A DNA stretch of 64,000 nt from Owenweeksia sp. (GTDB taxonomy: Bacteria; Bacteroidota; Bacteroidia; Flavobacteriales; Schleiferiaceae). The stretch covers positions 1-64,000 of the forward strand of contig JANQPD010000052.1 in the NCBI GenBank assembly GCA_028285465.1, written 5' to 3'. A program made the position numbers and the translations under genes. The notes under the pieces are model-generated. The model saw nothing but the letters and a program-made list of their open reading frames with translations, had not been told where the DNA came from and did no database searches. Every line of letters begins with the position of its first letter. Position 1 is the first letter of the stretch. Of the stretch, positions 27,152-36,595 are shown piece after piece.

Positions 27152-27756
27152 AGGTCCCCTCGGGCTCTTCGGGCACTCCATTTGGAAATGATGTGCCGAT
27201 CCCCCTGGATCCTTATATGGGTTAAGTTCATCTCCGCTTATCATGCGGGCACCTGTTACCTAGCTAGTTACAGAAAAACCTCTCCATACAGTCACGTCTC
27301 CTATCCCACCACTATGGTTGGTAAAAGCATAGCGCTTGTATCCATTTTTAGGCCGTTCATAAGTTCTCGCTTAGTTTACTGCAGGCCTGAAGGTGCTTTT
27401 ACGAATAGTTTAACGTGTGTTTGAGAAAAGGTCGTGAAACATAGCAAAAGAAAGACTGTGATTGGGTATATAGCCCGCTAGCTTTTAGTCGGACGTACGT
27501 CAACTTGCAAATTTTTATCACACAAAACTCTACATGATGAATCAAAAAACGATCAGCGCCCCTTTTGGGACATTGTGCCTTTCTCTTTCTGCCAGCGCGC
27601 AGCTCTGCTGTAAGCTTCTCTGAGAAGTTACCGGATAAAAGTAGAAAGACTACCTTTAGCCAGTAAGTGAAAAGTAAGGTTCAGCGAAGGCCAGGCCCTG
27701 GGGCATTGAAAGCCCAGAACCAGCAGTAGTTAAAACAAACTTCAACACCTAATGTT
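27152..27756. other. Intergenic gap with a possible decayed signal-peptide ORF
   Basis: About 600 bp without a convincing gene. A 28-codon ORF at 27537-27623 encodes a signal-peptide-like sequence ending in SASAQ, then stops. It may be the remnant of an exported-protein gene. The 80-codon ORF at 27182-27424 lacks coding character. No tRNA or clear terminator is visible. Confidence 0.45.
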
Positions 27757-28818
27757 ATGAAAACTTTGATATCTCTTTTAACTGTAGGCATTCTATTCAC
27801 CTCCCTAACGGATGTGGCGGGACAAGCGCTTAGCAAAGGCCAAAAAAGAGTGCATGTACAAAACAAAGAAGAGTATCACCCTGCGCATAGCTATAAAGTA
27901 AGCGGCAACGATTACACTTTTACAAAAGCAACAGGCACTTACCAGGACCTGACAGGCGCAATTCCTATCAACAACAACCAATTATGGGATAGCCCCGATT
28001 TTGTTATTCCCATCGGGTTTGCTTTTGATCTGAACGATACGCTTATTGACTCCCTTAATGTCGCTTCAGCCCAAGGGGGCTCCGTTTCGAGCAGAATGGG
28101 TATGCATTACTGCCTGATCATGGTTTTTGAAGCAGACCTGATCGACCGGGGGGATATCTCAGGTATTTCTCAGTCCCCCATCAGTTACAAACTAGAAGGA
28201 TCACCCGGAAACAGGATCTTAAAAGTGGAGTGGAAAAATGCCGGTTTTTTTGATGAAGGGGCTGCGCTGGGCACATTGAACGATTATGTCAACTTCCAAT
28301 TGTGGCTTTACGAAGGGACAAACGCCATTGAGATTCATTTTGGTCCCAACCAGGTGACCGATCCGGCCATAAATTATCTTGGAAGAGGAGGTCCGGGAAT
28401 TGGAATAAGTGGGCGGATTGGCAATGCTATAACTGCCTATTACTTCTTGTCTGACACCCCTGACAATCCCATGCTTGTAAACTATTCCACCACCTTGAAC
28501 GGCACGCCCGCAAACGGTACGATCTACAGGTTTTCCAGAAATACCATTGGCATAAGCGCTCACCCTTTAACTACCCACTCGCTTAACCTGTACCCGAACC
28601 CCCTAAAAAGTGAGGCCGTTTGTCAAACAGAAAAAGATCTACAAGACGCAACTCTGACCGTTTACAGCGCAAGTGGACAACTCATGAGGCAAATAACACA
28701 TATCTCCGGGAAGGAAGTTCGTCTAAAGCGCGGCAACTTAGCAGCTGGGCTGTATCTTATACAACTGACAGAACAAAACCAGCTTATAGCCTCTGAAAAG
28801 CTCATAGTAAAGGATTGA
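27757..28818 (+). CDS. Secreted protein with type IX sorting domain, function unknown
   Basis: A 353-residue exported protein with a signal peptide ending near DVAGQ, a mature domain of about 240 residues and a C-terminal type A sorting domain (LNLYPNPLKSEAV, then LAAGLYLIQL). The middle has the beta-rich pattern of a surface adhesin (FVIPIGFAFDLND, YVNFQLWLYEGTNAIEIHFG), but I recognise no named domain. It sits between the atpI-like gene and atpB, where unrelated genes are unexpected. Cargo of the type IX system that includes SprE/PorW encoded just upstream. Confidence 0.82.
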   Translation: MKTLISLLTVGILFTSLTDVAGQALSKGQKRVHVQNKEEYHPAHSYKVSGNDYTFTKATGTYQDLTGAIPINNNQLWDSPDFVIPIGFAFDLNDTLIDSLNVASAQGGSVSSRMGMHYCLIMVFEADLIDRGDISGISQSPISYKLEGSPGNRILKVEWKNAGFFDEGAALGTLNDYVNFQLWLYEGTNAIEIHFGPNQVTDPAINYLGRGGPGIGISGRIGNAITAYYFLSDTPDNPMLVNYSTTLNGTPANGTIYRFSRNTIGISAHPLTTHSLNLYPNPLKSEAVCQTEKDLQDATLTVYSASGQLMRQITHISGKEVRLKRGNLAAGLYLIQLTEQNQLIASEKLIVKD

Positions 28819-28968
28819 TGCTTGAAGCAGACTTGACCCATCAGCCAATAGGATTACGTATGTATACCTTAAGGTGCGTTTGGCAAAACCAAAGTACATA
28901 AAAGCCGATCCTCTAAAGTGAATAGCCCTTATGTATAGCTATTTTGTATTTTGCCGTATTCTAAGAAG

Positions 28969-29580
28969 ATGCCCTTAAAAGACCGCTTATTTGTATTTCT
29001 CCTCAGTGCTTTCCTGCTAAGCAGTCCGCTGTATGCCCAAAGGTCGGGCAAGGTAATCACCTCTTTTGGTCTTCCACTGGAGACCGAAAATACCGGTAAT
29101 CTTCAGGGACCGAACTTGTTTGCCAGCCTCGGGTATGCATTTAAGCTAACGGATGCCCCTTCTTTTTTTATACAGCCGGAGCTCTCCTATATAAAAAGCA
29201 GCCTTTCCCCCTCCTCTTATGGCTATACTTTTGACAACGAGCTTATTAACCTGGGGTCAAAAATTGTTTTCAGGCAAGCCCTGGCGGATAAGGCATACAT
29301 TGAATTGTTTTCCGGCCTCTATTATACGCACATGGGCTATACCTGCAATTGTTTTGGAGCCACATATAAAAAAGCCAATGCCCTCGGGTACAGCTTTGGG
29401 CTTAGGCCGGTTGTAAAGCTGTCGCGCAAAGCAGAGCTCTTTTTTGATATGCGGTATATGGGATTTTCTGAGCGGCTGCGCTCGCCCGAAATGGATCTTG
29501 CACCCCCTATTGAGGTTTTCTTTGATAACGTGCAGGTAGCTTTTTACATCTTTTCTGTGGGTGGCTCCATAACCCTCTAA
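28969..29580 (+). CDS. Outer-membrane beta-barrel protein
   Basis: A protein of about 203 residues with a signal peptide (LLSSPLYAQ) and alternating strands typical of small 8-strand outer-membrane barrels (PSFFIQPELSYIKS, YGYTFDNELINLGSKIVFR, YIELFSGLYYTHMGY), ending SVGGSITL. Two cysteines in TCNCFG could bind or bridge. The track start at 28951 is TTG and adds six residues; the ATG at 28969 begins the signal peptide. Function unknown; the pair with the upstream sorting-domain gene may be one inserted unit. Confidence 0.75.
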   Translation: MPLKDRLFVFLLSAFLLSSPLYAQRSGKVITSFGLPLETENTGNLQGPNLFASLGYAFKLTDAPSFFIQPELSYIKSSLSPSSYGYTFDNELINLGSKIVFRQALADKAYIELFSGLYYTHMGYTCNCFGATYKKANALGYSFGLRPVVKLSRKAELFFDMRYMGFSERLRSPEMDLAPPIEVFFDNVQVAFYIFSVGGSITL

Positions 29581-29704
29581 GCGGGTGATTTTTATGCAAG
29601 AATCCCCGGAAGAATATCTTATTTTCTTTGTTTCTGCCAACCCAACCTTACACACGCATTTGAACTTTCTGCAGGTCTTCTTTAAGACACGACCGAGAAC
29701 CGCA

Positions 29705-29728
29705 AAAGCCCATACTTACATGGGCTTC
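29705..29728. terminator. Hairpin between the barrel gene and the atpB promoter
   Basis: AAGCCCAT and ATGGGCTT form an 8-bp stem with a 6-nt loop. The T run is on the minus-strand side (four T), so on the plus strand it is only a weak terminator. It separates the inserted genes from the atp promoter. Confidence 0.5.
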
Positions 29729-29749
29729 AAATAATTTAAAGTACGCCCT

Positions 29750-29778
29750 TTGGTTAATCAGTTTTATACATACATTTG
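29750..29778 (+). promoter_or_regulatory. Promoter of the atpBEFHAG operon
   Basis: TTG (29750) and TACATTTG (29771) match the Bacteroidota consensus exactly with an 18-bp spacer, 38 bp before the atpB ATG. It explains how the operon stays expressed although separated from atpZ/atpI. Confidence 0.75.
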
Positions 29779-29816
29779 CACCGATTTTTAAAAAGGGTAA
29801 CCTGATCAAAACAGAG

Positions 29817-30980
29817 ATGCACAAACTTTTAAATTTCAGTGCGTTAGCCAGCCTTACGGTTTTACTTTCTACGAATGCTCCCTTATATGCGCAAGGGCAC
29901 GAAGAGCATGGACATAAAGGGCATGAGCACATCATTACAGTTCATGAAGACGTGGAGGTACACGGGGAGCGCTTCCCGGAAACAGAGAACGAGGAAGGCG
30001 ACTACGACCCCACCCCCGTTATCATGCACCACATACAGGATGCCCACAGCTTTCACATTTACGGAGAAGGCCACGAGGCGGTATCGGTTCCCCTTCCTGT
30101 TATCCTCTGGACAGAAAAGGGCCTGGTTACTTTTATGTCTTCCGAGTTTCACCACGACAGCCACGGCCATCATGTAGTAGAGAAAAAAGGCATGTACTTT
30201 GTGAACTATCACGAAGACATCTTCCAGTTGGAGCGCCCCGATGAAACACTGACACTCGATGAAGAAGGACACCCTACCAACACACAACCCCTGGATTTCT
30301 CCATCACCAAAAATGTATTTACCCTTTTCCTGGCCTGTATTTTACTCTTTTTGATCTTTGGAACAGCCGCCCGCAAATACAAAAATGCCGGGCACAAGGT
30401 ACCCAGGGGAATTGCTTCTTTTGTAGAGCCCCTGGTGGTGTATGTGCGTGACGACATTGCCAAAGCAAACGTGGGCGAAAAGAAGCACGAAAAATACATG
30501 CCCTATCTGCTTACCCTTTTCTTTCTTATCTGGGTGATCAACTTAATGGGGCTTATCCCTTTCTTTCCCTTTAGTGCAAACCTGACCGGGAATATCGCCT
30601 TTACGATGTCTTTGGCGGTTATTGCCATGTTTGTCGTAAGTTTTAGCGGAGGCAAAGCGTATTGGAAACACATTTTCTTTCCCAAGCCCTGGGGGGTATG
30701 GCCTATTTTAATGCCCATTGAGTTTGCCTCAAACGTCATCATTAAGTTTTTTGCCCTGATGATCCGTTTGTTTGCCAACATTACGGCAGGCCACATCATT
30801 GTATTGAGTCTTATTAGTCTGGTGTTCATTTTCCAATCGGTAGGAATGGCTGCTGTAGCGGTTCCCTTCGCGCTCTTCATTTCGGTGTTGGAGCTCTTAG
30901 TGGCTGCGTTACAAGCCTACATCTTTACCCTCTTGGTAGCCTTGTTCATCGGACAAGCGGTGGCGGATGACCACCATTAA
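29817..30980 (+). CDS. atpB: F0F1 ATP synthase subunit a
   Basis: The stator channel subunit that passes protons to the c-ring. At 387 residues it is over 100 longer than the E. coli protein because of an N-terminal signal peptide and a histidine-rich periplasmic segment (GHEEHGHKGHEHI), which is usual for Bacteroidota. The membrane part has the typical five to six helices; the essential arginine is in MIRLFANITAGH. First gene of the operon and preceded by its own promoter. Confidence 0.95.
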   Translation: MHKLLNFSALASLTVLLSTNAPLYAQGHEEHGHKGHEHIITVHEDVEVHGERFPETENEEGDYDPTPVIMHHIQDAHSFHIYGEGHEAVSVPLPVILWTEKGLVTFMSSEFHHDSHGHHVVEKKGMYFVNYHEDIFQLERPDETLTLDEEGHPTNTQPLDFSITKNVFTLFLACILLFLIFGTAARKYKNAGHKVPRGIASFVEPLVVYVRDDIAKANVGEKKHEKYMPYLLTLFFLIWVINLMGLIPFFPFSANLTGNIAFTMSLAVIAMFVVSFSGGKAYWKHIFFPKPWGVWPILMPIEFASNVIIKFFALMIRLFANITAGHIIVLSLISLVFIFQSVGMAAVAVPFALFISVLELLVAALQAYIFTLLVALFIGQAVADDHH

Positions 30981-31006
30981 TAGTATATAACGGTTTTTTT
31001 GTTTAA

Positions 31007-31222
<216 letters not shown>

Positions 31223-31240
31223 GTAGATTTTAAAAGAAAG

Positions 31241-31279
31241 AGCAGGCTCCATCAACGGTTGGTTGGGGGCCTGCTTTTA
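31241..31279 (+). terminator. Terminator-like hairpin between atpE and atpF
   Basis: AGCAGGCTCC pairs with GGGGCCTGCT (one G-U), followed by TTTT, 18 bp after the atpE stop. As atpF continues on the same strand 40 bp later, it would act as a partial terminator or as a 3' stabiliser of the atpBE message. Confidence 0.7.
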
Positions 31280-31318
31280 TCCCCTCATGTAGTTTTAGAA
31301 AGGATTTAATAATTGATT

Positions 31319-31831
31319 ATGAGCTTACTTGCCCTAAACCCATTAGTAAAACCAGACATCGGCCTGCTGTTCTGGACTACCGTTACCTTCCTTATCCTTT
31401 TGGTTTTACTCAGGAAATTTGCCTGGAAACCCATTTTGAATGCCGTAAAAGCACGTGAAGCGTCTATCGACAATGCCCTGGCTTCTGCCGAAAACGCTCG
31501 CGAAGAAATGGCCCAATTGAAATCAGACAACGAAAAGATCCTGAAGGAAGCTCGCGAAGAACGCGATGCGATTTTGAAAGAAGCCCGTGAGATCAAAGAA
31601 AACACCATAAACGAGGCCAAGGAAAAAGCGGCCGGAGAGGCCAAGCGCATTCTTGAAGATGCACAGGAGCAGATCGAGAACCAAAAGATGGCGGCCATTA
31701 CCGAACTGAAAAACCAGGTAGGCGAGATCTCCATCGCCATTGCGGAAAAGATCCTGCGCGATGAATTGGCCGATAAAGGCAAGCAGCAGGCTTTGGTAGA
31801 TGAACAACTGAAAGATTTTAACCTGAACTAA
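31319..31831 (+). CDS. atpF: F0F1 ATP synthase subunit b
   Basis: The peripheral stalk subunit: an N-terminal membrane helix (IGLLFWTTVTFLILLVLL) followed by a long charged coiled coil (residues 40-150). About 170 residues. The track start at 31313 is a TTG two codons upstream; the ATG at 31319 is preferred. Followed 5 bp later by atpH. Confidence 0.95.
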   Translation: MSLLALNPLVKPDIGLLFWTTVTFLILLVLLRKFAWKPILNAVKAREASIDNALASAENAREEMAQLKSDNEKILKEAREERDAILKEAREIKENTINEAKEKAAGEAKRILEDAQEQIENQKMAAITELKNQVGEISIAIAEKILRDELADKGKQQALVDEQLKDFNLN

Positions 31832-31836
31832 GCCGC

Positions 31837-32394
31837 ATGTCAGTAACCCGTTTAGGAAAAAGATACGCCAAGTCCTTCCTGGACCTCGCTACAGAGCTCA
31901 ACAAGCTGGAAGAGGCAAAAGGAGATATGGAAAACATCCTGGCCGTTACGAAAGGCTCCCGTGAGTTCAGGACATTCCTGAAGAGTCCCGTGGTGGATAG
32001 CGGCAAAAAGGTAGGCGTGATCAACGCTGTTTTTGAAGGCAGGCTTTCCGAGCTTACCCAACGCTTTATTAAACTTATGGCCAAACAAGGCCGCGAGGGA
32101 GACTTGCCCGTAATTGCACAAAGCTTTTTAGACCTCTACCAGGCGCAGAAAGGCATTGAAAAAGCAATTGTTACTACGGCTCAACCCCTTACCGAAGCAC
32201 AGTTAAAAGAACTGGCCGCTAAATTAGCCGTAAGCCTGGGTAAGGAAATACACATGGAGCAGCAGGTAGACGACAAAATGATCGGGGGCATTCGCCTGAG
32301 AGTAGGCGGCAAAGAATACAACGGCAGCATAGCTGGTAAGTTAAACGCTTTGCGAAAGCGCTTTAAGGATAACCCCTACATAGCTGAATTTTAA
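31837..32394 (+). CDS. atpH: F0F1 ATP synthase subunit delta
   Basis: A 185-residue peripheral stalk subunit that ties the b subunit to the top of F1. The N-terminal helical domain (RLGKRYAKSFLDLA) and the C-terminal signature MIGGIRLRVGGKEYNGSIAGKL are clear. Sits between atpF and atpA as expected. Confidence 0.95.
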   Translation: MSVTRLGKRYAKSFLDLATELNKLEEAKGDMENILAVTKGSREFRTFLKSPVVDSGKKVGVINAVFEGRLSELTQRFIKLMAKQGREGDLPVIAQSFLDLYQAQKGIEKAIVTTAQPLTEAQLKELAAKLAVSLGKEIHMEQQVDDKMIGGIRLRVGGKEYNGSIAGKLNALRKRFKDNPYIAEF

Positions 32395-32425
32395 AGAATA
32401 AGAATTTTATTAAAGTCGAGATAAA

Positions 32426-34000
32426 ATGGCAGATGTAAAACCAGCTGAAGTTTCAGCAATATTAAGACAACAACTCGCAGGCTTCAAGTCGGAAAGCGAC
32501 CTTGAAGAAGTGGGCACGGTACTCCAGGTAGGTGACGGTATTGCCCGTGCCTATGGTTTGAGCAATGCACAGGCCGGTGAGCTTGTGGAGTTCGAATCGG
32601 GCTTAAGAGGCATTGTACTCAACCTGGAAGAAGACAATGTGGGTATTGTATTGCTGGGCGCATCTGAAGACCTGAAAGAAGGGTCTACCGTAAAACGTAC
32701 CGGCCGTATTGCCTCCATCAACGTAGGAGAAGGCATGGTAGGCCGCGTAGTAGACACCCTGGGAAATCCTATTGACGGCAAAGGCCCTATTACCGGTGAA
32801 ACCTTCGAAATGCCACTGGAGCGTAAGGCCCCGGGGGTAATTTTTCGTGAGCCTGTAGCTGAGCCTTTACAAACAGGTATTAAGGCTATTGATGCCATGA
32901 TCCCTGTAGGGCGTGGCCAGCGGGAACTGATCATTGGCGACCGCCAGACCGGTAAAACCGTGGTGGCACTGGATACCATCATCAACCAAAAGGAATTTTA
33001 CGACCGTGGAGAGCCTGTATTCTGTATTTATGTAGCCATCGGGCAAAAAGGCTCAACCGTAGCGCAGATCGCCAAAACGCTGGAAGAAAAAGGCGCTATG
33101 GCCTACACGGTGATTGTGGCTGCCAACGCAGCAGATCCTGCCCCTATGCAGTTTTACGCTCCTTTTGCCGGAGCCGCTATTGGTGAATTTTTCCGCGACA
33201 CCGGACGTCCTGCCCTGATTGTATTTGACGACCTTTCCAAGCAGGCGGTGGCTTACCGGGAAGTATCCCTGTTGCTAAGACGCCCTCCGGGTCGTGAGGC
33301 TTACCCCGGTGACGTATTTTACCTACACTCCCGCTTGCTGGAACGTGCAGCCAAGATAATTGGTGACGATACCATCGCAAAGCAAATGAACGATTTGCCC
33401 GAATCTTTGAAGGGTAAGGTAAAAGGAGGTGGCTCCTTAACCGCCCTTCCGATCATTGAAACACAGGCGGGTGACGTATCGGCTTATATCCCTACCAACG
33501 TGATTTCGATCACGGACGGCCAGATCTTCCTCGAGGCCGACCTCTTTAACTCAGGGGTACGTCCGGCCATTAACGTAGGTATTTCCGTATCCCGTGTAGG
33601 GGGTAGTGCACAGATCAAGTCCATGAAAAAAGTGGCCGGTACCCTTAAGCTGGACCAGGCGCAATACCGTGAGCTGGAAGCCTTCGCTAAATTTGGCTCC
33701 GACCTGGATGCCGCTACTATGGCGGTGATCAATAAAGGCAAGCGCAACGTGGAGATCCTGAAGCAAGGGGTAAACAGCCCTGTACCGGTAGAAAAGCAAA
33801 TTGCCATCATTTACCTGGGTACCAAAGGTTTGATCAACAACGTACCCGTTGAAAAAGTACGTGAGTTTGAAGCGGAGTACCTGCAGATATTGGACAATAG
33901 CCACAGAGAGGTCTTAGATACGCTTAAAGCGGGTAAACTTACCGATGAGGTAACCAATACCCTGACAGAAGTGGCTAAAGACCTGGCATCTAAGTATTAA
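32426..34000 (+). CDS. atpA: F0F1 ATP synthase subunit alpha
   Basis: The 524-residue non-catalytic nucleotide-binding subunit of F1. Walker A is GDRQTGKT; the Walker B region includes [16 protein letters not shown], followed by the hallmark [16 protein letters not shown]. Full length with no gaps. A hairpin follows before atpG. Confidence 0.97.
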   Translation: MADVKPAEVSAILRQQLAGFKSESDLEEVGTVLQVGDGIARAYGLSNAQAGELVEFESGLRGIVLNLEEDNVGIVLLGASEDLKEGSTVKRTGRIASINVGEGMVGRVVDTLGNPIDGKGPITGETFEMPLERKAPGVIFREPVAEPLQTGIKAIDAMIPVGRGQRELIIGDRQTGKTVVALDTIINQKEFYDRGEPVFCIYVAIGQKGSTVAQIAKTLEEKGAMAYTVIVAANAADPAPMQFYAPFAGAAIGEFFRDTGRPALIVFDDLSKQAVAYREVSLLLRRPPGREAYPGDVFYLHSRLLERAAKIIGDDTIAKQMNDLPESLKGKVKGGGSLTALPIIETQAGDVSAYIPTNVISITDGQIFLEADLFNSGVRPAINVGISVSRVGGSAQIKSMKKVAGTLKLDQAQYRELEAFAKFGSDLDAATMAVINKGKRNVEILKQGVNSPVPVEKQIAIIYLGTKGLINNVPVEKVREFEAEYLQILDNSHREVLDTLKAGKLTDEVTNTLTEVAKDLASKY

Positions 34001-34016
34001 TACGTAATTGGAAAGA

Positions 34017-34047
34017 GAGCCGCAGGTGTATACCGCGGCTCCTTTTT
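34017..34047 (+). terminator. Terminator-like hairpin between atpA and atpG
   Basis: GAGCCGC pairs with GCGGCTC, extended inside by GGT/ACC around a 4-nt loop with one bulged A, followed by five T. It lies 16 bp after atpA and 18 bp before atpG. Confidence 0.7.
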
Positions 34048-34065
34048 CAAATTCCTGAACAGCAA

Positions 34066-34926
34066 ATGGCAAATTTAAAGGAACTACGCAACAGAATTAC
34101 CACCGTAAGCTCTACCATGCAGATCACATCTGCCATGAAAATGGTATCTGCGGCAAAGCTTAAGCGTGCACAAGATGCCATTACCGAAATGCGTCCTTAC
34201 GCCAGGAAGCTAGAAGAGATCCTGGTAAACGTGAGCGCTACCCTGGATAGCGCAGAAGGTGTATACGCCCGTAAAAGTGAAACAGTAAACCGCTTGCTCC
34301 TGGTTGCTATTTCCTCTAACAGAGGGCTGGCGGGTTCTTTTAACGCCAACATCATCAAAAAAGTGGTAGAGATCGCTAAAAACAACCCGCACACTACCGT
34401 AGAGGTAATCGGCCTCGGCAAAAAAGCAGCCGAGATCATTGCCAAGCGCGGGTATAAAGTATTGGATGTGAACACCGATATTTTTAATGACCTCAGCTTT
34501 GAACAAGCAGGAGAAGTAGCTGAGCGCCTCATGGCCTTTTACCGCGAGGGTGCATATGACCGTATAGAGCTCGTGTATAACCAGTTTAAGAATGCTGCAG
34601 TACAATATGTGCAACAGGAGCAGTACCTGCCCGTACGCGAAGTAAAAGGCGAAAGCAGTGCCAACACTGATTACCTTTACGAGCCGGGCAAAGAAGAAAT
34701 ATTGGAAGACCTGATCCCAAAATCCTTAAAGACTCAGCTCTTTAAGGCTTTGCTGGACAGCCATGCTTCCGAACACGGAGCACGTATGACGGCTATGCAC
34801 AAAGCCACTGATAACGCAAATGAGTTGAAAAAGCAGTTGAAGCTTTCGTACAACAAAGCCCGCCAGGCGGCCATTACCAACGAGATCCTGGAGATTGTAG
34901 GTGGCGCCGAAGCCCTCAATAACTAA
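34066..34926 (+). CDS. atpG: F0F1 ATP synthase subunit gamma
   Basis: The 286-residue central rotor shaft. The N-terminal coiled coil (LKELRNRITTVSSTMQITSAMKMVSAAKL) and the C-terminal signature (SEHGARMTAMHKATDNA) are typical. It ends the operon, with a strong terminator 18 bp later. Genes for the catalytic beta subunit and epsilon (atpD, atpC) are not in this window; a separate atpDC locus is common in Bacteroidota. Confidence 0.96.
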   Translation: MANLKELRNRITTVSSTMQITSAMKMVSAAKLKRAQDAITEMRPYARKLEEILVNVSATLDSAEGVYARKSETVNRLLLVAISSNRGLAGSFNANIIKKVVEIAKNNPHTTVEVIGLGKKAAEIIAKRGYKVLDVNTDIFNDLSFEQAGEVAERLMAFYREGAYDRIELVYNQFKNAAVQYVQQEQYLPVREVKGESSANTDYLYEPGKEEILEDLIPKSLKTQLFKALLDSHASEHGARMTAMHKATDNANELKKQLKLSYNKARQAAITNEILEIVGGAEALNN

Positions 34927-34944
34927 AGCTGAGCTCAACACTAT

Positions 34945-34981
34945 AAAAAAGCCCTTCATGCGATACATGAAGGGCTTTTTT
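34945..34981 (+). terminator. Rho-independent terminator of the atp operon
   Basis: A perfect 16-bp stem (AAAAAAGCCCTTCATG) with a 5-nt loop and a following T run, 18 bp after atpG. Confidence 0.93.
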
Positions 34982-35072
34982 CATTACGGAACTATTCTTT
35001 ATACAAGGGGGTGTCGACATAACAAAATGCAGTCAATTTGAGCAGAAATGCTGTCCACAAGTCACTTGGGGA

Positions 35073-35110
35073 TTGTACCCGCCTTCTACAAGCAGGTCGA
35101 ACTCACGTTA
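35073..35110. repeat. Dispersed intergenic repeat, copy 2
   Basis: TTGTACCCGCC...AGGTCGAACTCACGT shares both edges with the copy at 11516-11551. It lies in the gap between the convergent atpG and rseP genes. Confidence 0.5.
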
Positions 35111-35182
35111 GAATGAAGCACCAGGAGCTAAACCCCAACATCTTATATGTTTGCTTTTTGAAAAAGAGTATAAAGCCAACGC

Positions 35183-36514
35183 TTATTTACCGGATATCCA
35201 TTTTAAGATGTCGTTCCCATTGGCGAAAAGCAATAAGGCAAGCAAGATGATAAAGCCTACGATCTGCGCGCGCTCCAATACTTTTTCAGACGGTTTGCGG
35301 CCGGTGATCATTTCCCACAATACAAACACTACGTGCCCTCCGTCCAGAGCAGGAATGGGCAATATGTTGAGAAAAGCCAGCATGATGCTGAGAAAAGCGG
35401 TAAAACCCCAGAATTTTTGCCAGTTCCAACGGGTGTCAAACTGCTTGGCGATCATCATAAAACCGCCTACTTCTTTATACGCTCCTGTTTCAGGGGTAAA
35501 GATCAGCCTGAATTGGCGGATGTAATCCGTAAGCACTTTTTTACTTTGGCGAAGGCCCGCCGGTATGGCCTCAAAAAAACCATAGGTTTTGGCCTCCGTT
35601 TTAATGTAATTGAAATCCAAAGGGTTTCGTGCCAGAATACCCACCTTACCGGCATCACTAACAGGCACTGTCAGCTGCACCTGATTTCCGTCCCGGTAAA
35701 CGCCAAGCCCCACGGCATCGCCTGCGTATTTGGGGATCTCATCGTGGATTTCGTCAGCCAGGAACATGGGCTTACCGGCAACGGATACAATAGAGTCTCC
35801 AATGCGTAAACCGGCTCTTTCAGCAGCCGTTGTATCGGCAAACCCCCCTATCACGTAAGGAAAACGCAAACCAATGAGGTTGCTTCGGTTGGCGATGATC
35901 TCGCCTTTTTGTTCACTGGAAATGGTGAAAGCCACTTCTTCTCCCGCACGCAATACGCGGACTTTTCCCTCCTTACCCAACAACAATTCGAGCGGAATTT
36001 CGCTGAAGTAGCGGATCTCTTTCCCGTCAATACTCAATACCCGGTCGCCATCCCTGAAGCCCACAGCTTCAGCGGTGCTATCGGCATCGATGCCGTAGGT
36101 CACATTCTCTATGGGAAGTACCTCCTCTCCATAATACATCATCATACCGGCATAAATAATGATCGCCAGCAGCACGTTTACCGTTACGCCCCCGATCATG
36201 ATGATCAACCTTTGCCAGGCCGGTTTTGAGCGAAACTCCCAGGGCTGCGGAGCTTGTGCCATTTGCTCCTTGTCCATACTCTCATCGATCATACCCGCGA
36301 TCTTAACATAACCGCCCAGCGGCAACCAGCCAATGCCGTATTCCGTTTCCCCGATCTTCTTTTTAAAAAGCGAAAAATACGGGTCAAAAAAGAGGTAAAA
36401 CTTTTCCACTTTGGTCTTGAAGAGCTTGGCGGGAATAAAATGGCCCAGCTCGTGGAGTATGATCAGGATAGAAAGGCTAAGGAGAAATTGTGAAGCCTGA
36501 ATGAGAATGTCCAT
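35183..36514 (-). CDS. rseP: RIP zinc metalloprotease RseP (site-2 protease)
   Basis: A 443-residue inner-membrane protease that cleaves transmembrane substrates such as anti-sigma factors. Zinc motif HELGHF is in the first helix; the second motif is LPIPALDGGH in a late helix. Two PDZ-like regions lie between (near GFRDGDRVLSIDGKE and GLRIGDSIVSVAGKP). This window encodes two sigma/anti-sigma systems that could be its substrates, though that is inference. It stands alone between the atp operon and the M1-like gene. Confidence 0.94.
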   Translation of the reverse strand: MDILIQASQFLLSLSILIILHELGHFIPAKLFKTKVEKFYLFFDPYFSLFKKKIGETEYGIGWLPLGGYVKIAGMIDESMDKEQMAQAPQPWEFRSKPAWQRLIIMIGGVTVNVLLAIIIYAGMMMYYGEEVLPIENVTYGIDADSTAEAVGFRDGDRVLSIDGKEIRYFSEIPLELLLGKEGKVRVLRAGEEVAFTISSEQKGEIIANRSNLIGLRFPYVIGGFADTTAAERAGLRIGDSIVSVAGKPMFLADEIHDEIPKYAGDAVGLGVYRDGNQVQLTVPVSDAGKVGILARNPLDFNYIKTEAKTYGFFEAIPAGLRQSKKVLTDYIRQFRLIFTPETGAYKEVGGFMMIAKQFDTRWNWQKFWGFTAFLSIMLAFLNILPIPALDGGHVVFVLWEMITGRKPSEKVLERAQIVGFIILLALLLFANGNDILKWISGK

Positions 36515-36595
36515 GCAATATTGTTGAAAAGCAAGCTTTTAGCTGCGTTTTGTGTTTTATTTTGTCAAAGTGGGCAAAGGTAAGGCTTCCTCTTG

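Noticed and set aside
27182-27424. 80-codon ORF after the atpI-like gene
   Set aside because: Composition is not coding-like; no signal peptide or membrane pattern.
32426-34926. Missing atpD and atpC as evidence of a broken ATP synthase
   Set aside because: A separate atpDC locus is common in Bacteroidota, so absence here is expected.
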